From: Candidatus Saccharimonadales bacterium
GTDB taxonomy: Bacteria > Patescibacteriota > Saccharimonadia > Saccharimonadales > Saccharimonadaceae
DNA: 14,683 bases
Direction of reading: 5' to 3'
Assembly: GCA_030145955.1 (NCBI GenBank)
Contig: JASLCR010000044.1
Span: 1 to 14,683, forward strand
Shown here: piece by piece, positions 10,313-14,683 of the stretch
Layout: every line of letters begins with the position of its first letter
Position numbering within the stretch: the first letter of the stretch is position 1
The notes under the pieces: model-generated
Seen by the model: only the letters and a program-made list of their open reading frames with translations
Told to the model about the DNA's origin: nothing
Database searches by the model: none
Program-made: the position numbers and the translations under genes

Positions 10313-13300
10313 ATAAAAATTAGGCGCAAAAAGAGTCGGCTATTCACGCATGGGTTGCGTATTTTTGTGCTTGCAACAGTTAGCGTATATCTCACGCTGG
10401 CAGCGCAAGTGCAGGCTGCTGATTTCGTGCAAGGTCAATCTCTCACTGTCGCTGGCACGACAACGAGTAACCGATTCGGCGAGACAGTTGCTGCGACTAG
10501 CCAGTATTTAGCATCTGGCGCACCGCTCGACGATACTGTTGCTACTGACGCGGGTGCAGTATATCTATACGAAAAAACAGGTGCTACCTGGACCTACAAG
10601 CAAAAGATCACTGCAAGCGACGGTGCAGCAGGAGATCAATTTGGCGCATCACTCGCCATAAATGGAACGACCCTTGTGATAGGCGCGCCGCTTGATGATA
10701 TTGGCGCTGCCGTCGATGCCGGATCGGTCTACAGCTTTGACCTCGAGAATGGAACATGGCTACAGACCGAAAAACTCACCATGCAGACGCCGGTAAGCTA
10801 CGAGCGGTTCGGTACGGCTATCGATATGTCCAGTACGCGCCTTGTTGTGGGAGTGCCAGGCTACAATGGTGCGACATCTGCCACCACCTTTGGTCGTGGC
10901 GCCATAAACGTGTGGGATCGACAGGGGATCAACTGGGGAAATCAGTACCTCTACACGTATACCTCTCCTGTGTCAGCTACAACTCGTGCAGCCTTTGGCA
11001 ACTCAGTGGCAATATCTGGTAACAAGATTGCCGCTGGAGCTCCAAGCGACTATGCAGCAACTACAGGGCAGGGTGGTAATGCCGGCAGCATCTCGGTACT
11101 AGCGTACGACAGTGGCACCAGCACTTGGGTATCGGAAGCACGCTTCTATAACCCAACACCCGTAGCCAACGACCGCTACGGCAATGCTGTCGACATACAA
11201 GGCAACACCCTAGTAACAGCAAACTTTGCTATTGCTACTACCGCACCGAGAATATTTACCTATACCTACTCGGCTAGCGCATGGTCGGCACCAACCACCA
11301 TCATACCTACCTCAGCTGCAACAAAGCGGTACATTGGCCAAGCTGTTGAAATAGCGCCGGATCAGTCGTCAATATTAGTAGGATCAGACGTATCGTACTC
11401 GACAACCGACTCTGTTGGCCGCGTGTTCGTACTCAAGCCAAATAGCTCTACGAGCGTATGGGAGCAATCACAAGAGCTAGCATCACCAGATGGAACAAAT
11501 ACCACCTCTACTTGGTTTGGTCATGATGTCGCCTACGCCGGATCGTCACCGGTAATTGCCGCTCCGATGACTGTCGCTGCAACAAGCACCAAGGGAGCTA
11601 TCTATACCTACAATGAAGGAGACGGTACACCCCCAACACTTTCGTTATCATCTTCATCATCAACATATCTTAAAAATCCTTATACGGTCACTATCGATAC
11701 TTCCGAGCCAGTTACTGGATTTACCGTGGATGACATTTCAATCACCAGCGGGGCAACACTGAGTAATTTCACTCAAGTAAACTCCTCCAAATACACCGTG
11801 CTCGTGACTCCGTCGAGCGATGGGCAATATACGCTATCTATCGCCGCCGATAAGATGCAAGATGCCGCAGGCAACGGCAATATTGCGGCAACACCGCTTG
11901 TCCACACCTACGATGCAACGCCACCCGATGCGTCTGTTTTGACGCCTACGCAGTCTACTTACTTTTTATCGCCAACCATCAGCGCATCGGTACGGGTGCA
12001 TGATGCCAATGGGGGCCTGAGCGGGCTTGCTGCTGATGATATCTCGATTGCAAACGGTACGATCAGTGACTTTTCAACCACTTCAAACGCAAACTCGATC
12101 ACCGGCACATTCACTATCACACCAACGAGCCAAGGTGCCATTAATTTCTACGTTAAAGCAAGTGCAGTTACCGACCAAGCGGGCAATGACAGCGCTGCCA
12201 GCACCATGCGAACCATCTATTACGACACTGGTAAGCCGACACCGTCGTTCAGCACACCACTCAACCCAACAAATCAGTCACCATTCCCAGTTACGCTATC
12301 ATTTGACGAGCCAGTCGCTGACATACAAGATGTAGCAGCCAACCAAATTAGCGTCGCTGGCGGGGCAATCAGTAATTTCCAGCGTGTATCGAATCAGCAA
12401 TATACATTTGATGTCACGCCAGCCGGACTTGGCACCGTCACGCTGAGCTACGCGGCTGGTCAGGTGAATGACAGAGCAGGTAACAGCAACAATGCAGCCA
12501 CAAATTTTGACATAGAATTCGATAACTTCGGCCCAGAAGTAGATATATCCTCGCCAGCGAACAACCCAACAAACCAGTCACCAATACCATTCGTTATCAC
12601 ACTCTCCGAGCCGGTAACCGGACTTGCGGCTAGCGACTTTACTGTCACCAATGGTACTCTCGGCGCGCTCACTCAGGATTCTCCTACAAAATATTCACTG
12701 CCCGTAACACCTACAAGCAATGGCAATGTCAGCTTACACCTGCCAGCGCAAAAAGCAACCGATAGCGCAGGCAATGGCAACCAGGCCTCAAATACCAAAG
12801 TAATCGGCTATGATACAGTGCGACCAGTCGTAACAGTATCGCATTCATATACCTCACCAACTAACGCGTCTCCGCTCACATATACTATCCGATTCTCAGA
12901 GCCGGTCAGCGACCTCACGAGCGGTGCTCTTAATATCACCAATGCCTCAGTTACTTCGCTCACAAAAGTAGATAGCCGCGAATATACATTGTCTGTCACA
13001 CCGAGCGATGGAATAGTAACCATACAAGTGCCTGCGGGCGCAGTACAAGATCTTGCAGGGAATCAAAATACTCAAGGTTCCTCAAGCCTAACGTCCGACA
13101 GAACCGCACCGACAGGCACCGTAAACACACTCCACACCAACAACACCCGGCCTGGCGTTAGTGGCACCATTAGTGAACCAGCCGACACCGTAGCGGTAAC
13201 TATTGATGGGAAAACCGTTAATGCATCTGTCGATAATACCGCCCATACATGGACAGTCGGCGGAAACGTCTTTGGGCCATTTGCTGACGGCGTGTATGAT

Positions 13301-14683
13301 GTCACACTTCAGATCACCGACACAGCAGGAAATATTGGCACAGACACTACCACTAATGAGCTCACGATCGATACAGACGTGCCCACCATTACAATTAGTA
13401 CCCAGCAGTCAACAACAAACCAAAGCCCAATAAATTTTGACCTCAAAAGTGATCGTAATATCAATGGGATCGAACAGTCAGACTTTACTGTCACTAATGG
13501 AACAGTAACAGGCATTACTGAGACGGATCGCCAAACCTACGTCGTCAAGGTAACGCCTCAATCAGACGGAAAAGTGACCCTCCAGCTCAATGAAGATACA
13601 GTGGCCGACGATGCCGGCAATAAAAACCCTGCCAGCAACACAGCCGAGGTAGTCTATGATACTGTCAGGCCACAAATCACCCTCAGCGGTCCAAACACTC
13701 CGACAAAGAATAGTTTTGATGTCACTGCCGATAGCAGTGAGAAGATCGAAGCTCTCACTGCAAGTGATATAGCTGTTACGCGCGGCACGGTCACCGATAT
13801 ACAAAAGCGCTCCGACCAGCGATATGTCATATCTATTCAGCCAACCAGTGATGGCACGGTCGGTGTACAGGTGCTCGCAGACCGAGTGGCCGATGATGCC
13901 GGCAACCTCAATACCACCTCGAACATCTTTGAGCGCACATTTGACACGACACCCCCAGCACGCCCAACCGTAGACAATCAAACCATCGCCGACAGGCAGC
14001 CGACGGTCACTGGAACATACGACGACACAGACACAAATGTACTGCGAGTTGTCGTCGGCTCTCACTCGTATCAGTCCGGTATCGTCGGCACACCGCTCAC
14101 ACTCAGTGGAAACCGATGGAGCCTTAACTTTAGAGATGCCGATATCCGCCTAGAGTATGGCACATATAATGTACAAGTCACTTCTACCGATGCCGCCGGC
14201 AATAGCTCTAGCGATACGACCAAAGATGAGCTCACGATTGATAGCCCTGGGCAAATCGCGGCCACTGTTGATAAAAAAGTCACCGCCGAGAGTCGACCTG
14301 AACTCACCGGCACGGTCAGCCGACAGAATGCCACCGTTGATGTCAAAATACTCGATAAAGTGTACCGCGCTATCAACAATAAAGATGGTACTTGGACTCT
14401 GCCAGCCGATACTGTAAATGCACTTGCAGATGGCACGTACGATATACAGCTTACCCTCGTTGATGGCAACCTAGAAGGCTCCGACTCGACCAAAGATGAG
14501 CTCACGATAGACAGCGCTGCACCGCGTGGCACCTTTACGCGTATCGTCACCACTGATACATCGCCACGACTATCCGGCACTGTTGATACTTCCAGCACTC
14601 ATGTACAGGTACAGCTCGAAGGTAAGCTGTATAATGCAGTTACAACAAACGACAACCGATGGGTGATCGAAAAGGGCACTATC
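10313..14683 (+). CDS. Giant secreted FG-GAP / Ig-like repeat surface protein (3' end beyond window)
   Basis: The frame is open without interruption for 1,457 codons and runs off the right edge. Residues 1-35 form a signal peptide (KIRRKKSR n-region, IFVLATVSVYLTLA core, VQA cleavage site). Residues 37-440 contain seven FG-GAP-like repeats, e.g. FGASLAINGTTLVIGAP and FGNSVAISGNKIAAGAP, enough for a seven-bladed beta-propeller. From about 443 onward come roughly eleven Ig-like domains of about 90 residues. Most are of the type with SEPVTGLAASDFTVTNGT and AGN near the end; at least three end in a near-identical (T/K)(N/D)ELTID linker. Such proteins act in adhesion or host contact. No ATG/GTG/TTG precedes the n-region in frame after the TAG at 10301; I use ATA 10313, which has GGGGG 5 nt upstream. 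TTG 10355 is the first conventional alternative but loses the basic n-region. Confidence 0.88.
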   Translation, partial: MKIRRKKSRLFTHGLRIFVLATVSVYLTLAAQVQAADFVQGQSLTVAGTTTSNRFGETVAATSQYLASGAPLDDTVATDAGAVYLYEKTGATWTYKQKITASDGAAGDQFGASLAINGTTLVIGAPLDDIGAAVDAGSVYSFDLENGTWLQTEKLTMQTPVSYERFGTAIDMSSTRLVVGVPGYNGATSATTFGRGAINVWDRQGINWGNQYLYTYTSPVSATTRAAFGNSVAISGNKIAAGAPSDYAATTGQGGNAGSISVLAYDSGTSTWVSEARFYNPTPVANDRYGNAVDIQGNTLVTANFAIATTAPRIFTYTYSASAWSAPTTIIPTSAATKRYIGQAVEIAPDQSSILVGSDVSYSTTDSVGRVFVLKPNSSTSVWEQSQELASPDGTNTTSTWFGHDVAYAGSSPVIAAPMTVAATSTKGAIYTYNEGDGTPPTLSLSSSSSTYLKNPYTVTIDTSEPVTGFTVDDISITSGATLSNFTQVNSSKYTVLVTPSSDGQYTLSIAADKMQDAAGNGNIAATPLVHTYDATPPDASVLTPTQSTYFLSPTISASVRVHDANGGLSGLAADDISIANGTISDFSTTSNANSITGTFTITPTSQGAINFYVKASAVTDQAGNDSAASTMRTIYYDTGKPTPSFSTPLNPTNQSPFPVTLSFDEPVADIQDVAANQISVAGGAISNFQRVSNQQYTFDVTPAGLGTVTLSYAAGQVNDRAGNSNNAATNFDIEFDNFGPEVDISSPANNPTNQSPIPFVITLSEPVTGLAASDFTVTNGTLGALTQDSPTKYSLPVTPTSNGNVSLHLPAQKATDSAGNGNQASNTKVIGYDTVRPVVTVSHSYTSPTNASPLTYTIRFSEPVSDLTSGALNITNASVTSLTKVDSREYTLSVTPSDGIVTIQVPAGAVQDLAGNQNTQGSSSLTSDRTAPTGTVNTLHTNNTRPGVSGTISEPADTVAVTIDGKTVNASVDNTAHTWTVGGNVFGPFADGVYDVTLQITDTAGNIGTDTTTNELTIDTDVPTITISTQQSTTNQSPINFDLKSDRNINGIEQSDFTVTNGTVTGITETDRQTYVVKVTPQSDGKVTLQLNEDTVADDAGNKNPASNTAEVVYDTVRPQITLSGPNTPTKNSFDVTADSSEKIEALTASDIAVTRGTVTDIQKRSDQRYVISIQPTSDGTVGVQVLADRVADDAGNLNTTSNIFERTFDTTPPARPTVDNQTIADRQPTVTGTYDDTDTNVLRVVVGSHSYQSGIVGTPLTLSGNRWSLNFRDADIRLEYGTYNVQVTSTDAAGNSSSDTTKDELTIDSPGQIAATVDKKVTAESRPELTGTVSRQNATVDVKILDKVYRAINNKDGTWTLPADTVNALADGTYDIQLTLVDGNLEGSDSTKDELTIDSAAPRGTFTRIVTTDTSPRLSGTVDTSSTHVQVQLEGKLYNAVTTNDNRWVIEKGTI
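14216..14518 (+). repeat. Near-identical linker repeats inside the surface protein
   Basis: The linker encoding TKDELTIDS appears at about 14219 and 14488 with almost the same nucleotides (shared core AAAGATGAGCTCACGAT). A related copy, TNELTID, lies near 13350. The DNA similarity marks recent duplication of the approximately 270-nt Ig-like unit and a site where domains can be gained or lost by recombination. Confidence 0.65.

Noticed and set aside
10756..14598. Numerous shorter frames on both strands across the surface-protein region
   Set aside because: All are contained in the continuous plus-strand frame 10313-14683, which has signal peptide, FG-GAP and Ig-like repeats.
1..14683. CRISPR arrays, transposases, insertion-sequence ends, tRNA attachment sites
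   Set aside because: No regular direct-repeat/spacer pattern, transposase motif, IS-like terminal repeats or tRNA gene was seen on either strand.

Overview
The window is a bacterial accessory region dominated by small hypothetical genes, defence-type genes and one very large secreted protein. No rRNA, tRNA, ribosomal protein or other taxonomic marker is present, so the host is uncertain. Standard-code use is supported by a methyltransferase that ends at TGA inside an ATGA overlap with the next gene. The mix suggests Patescibacteria/Saccharibacteria or a similar small-genome lineage: start codons lie 6-8 nt behind -10 boxes at four genes, Shine-Dalgarno (SD) sequences are strong inside operons, and a giant FG-GAP/Ig-like surface protein is present. 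This is a weak inference. Base composition is patchy, which fits an assembly of transferred pieces.

Layout. 1-436 (-): 5' part of an unrecognised gene cut by the window edge. 582-683 (+): a 33-aa single-membrane-segment peptide. 886-1434 (+): an alpha-helical hypothetical protein. 1477-1536 (-): a 19-aa basic peptide of MAKG type that shares a bidirectional terminator with the previous gene. 1848-2942 (+): a GC-richer coiled-coil protein with a GHGH-containing C-terminal domain, under a good promoter and followed by a strong terminator. 3002-3634 (+): two small acidic hypotheticals. 3645-3743: the degraded 3' end of a VOC/PhnB-like gene. 3744-4133: a structured leader with its own extended -10 promoter, which may be a non-coding RNA and is overlapped antisense by an 86-codon frame with a strong SD. 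4134-5570 (+): a reverse transcriptase of the UG/DRT antiviral type, most like DRT2 by motif memory.

Convergent to the RT is a two-gene minus-strand operon (6954-5604) encoding a soluble acidic protein and a four-helix membrane protein, overlapping by 8 nt. This is the architecture of sensor plus membrane-effector defence pairs. At 7010-7171 lies the most striking RNA signal: a promoter, a transcript whose 5' end pairs with its 3' end over 22 bp, then a terminator. It sits just upstream of an EcoRI-family adenine methyltransferase (7197-8129) that overlaps by 4 nt a DUF262-HNH nuclease (8126-9208), an apparent restriction-modification operon. 9253-10245 (+) encodes a one-pass membrane protein. 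10313-14683 (+) is the first 1,457 codons of a secreted protein with a seven-repeat FG-GAP propeller followed by about eleven Ig-like domains. It runs off the window and appears to begin at ATA.

Taken together, 3.7-9.2 kb reads as a small defence island (RT plus leader RNA, membrane-effector pair, R-M operon with a structured RNA), flanked by hypothetical genes and a cell-surface protein. All functions are inferred from sequence by eye; no database search was run.
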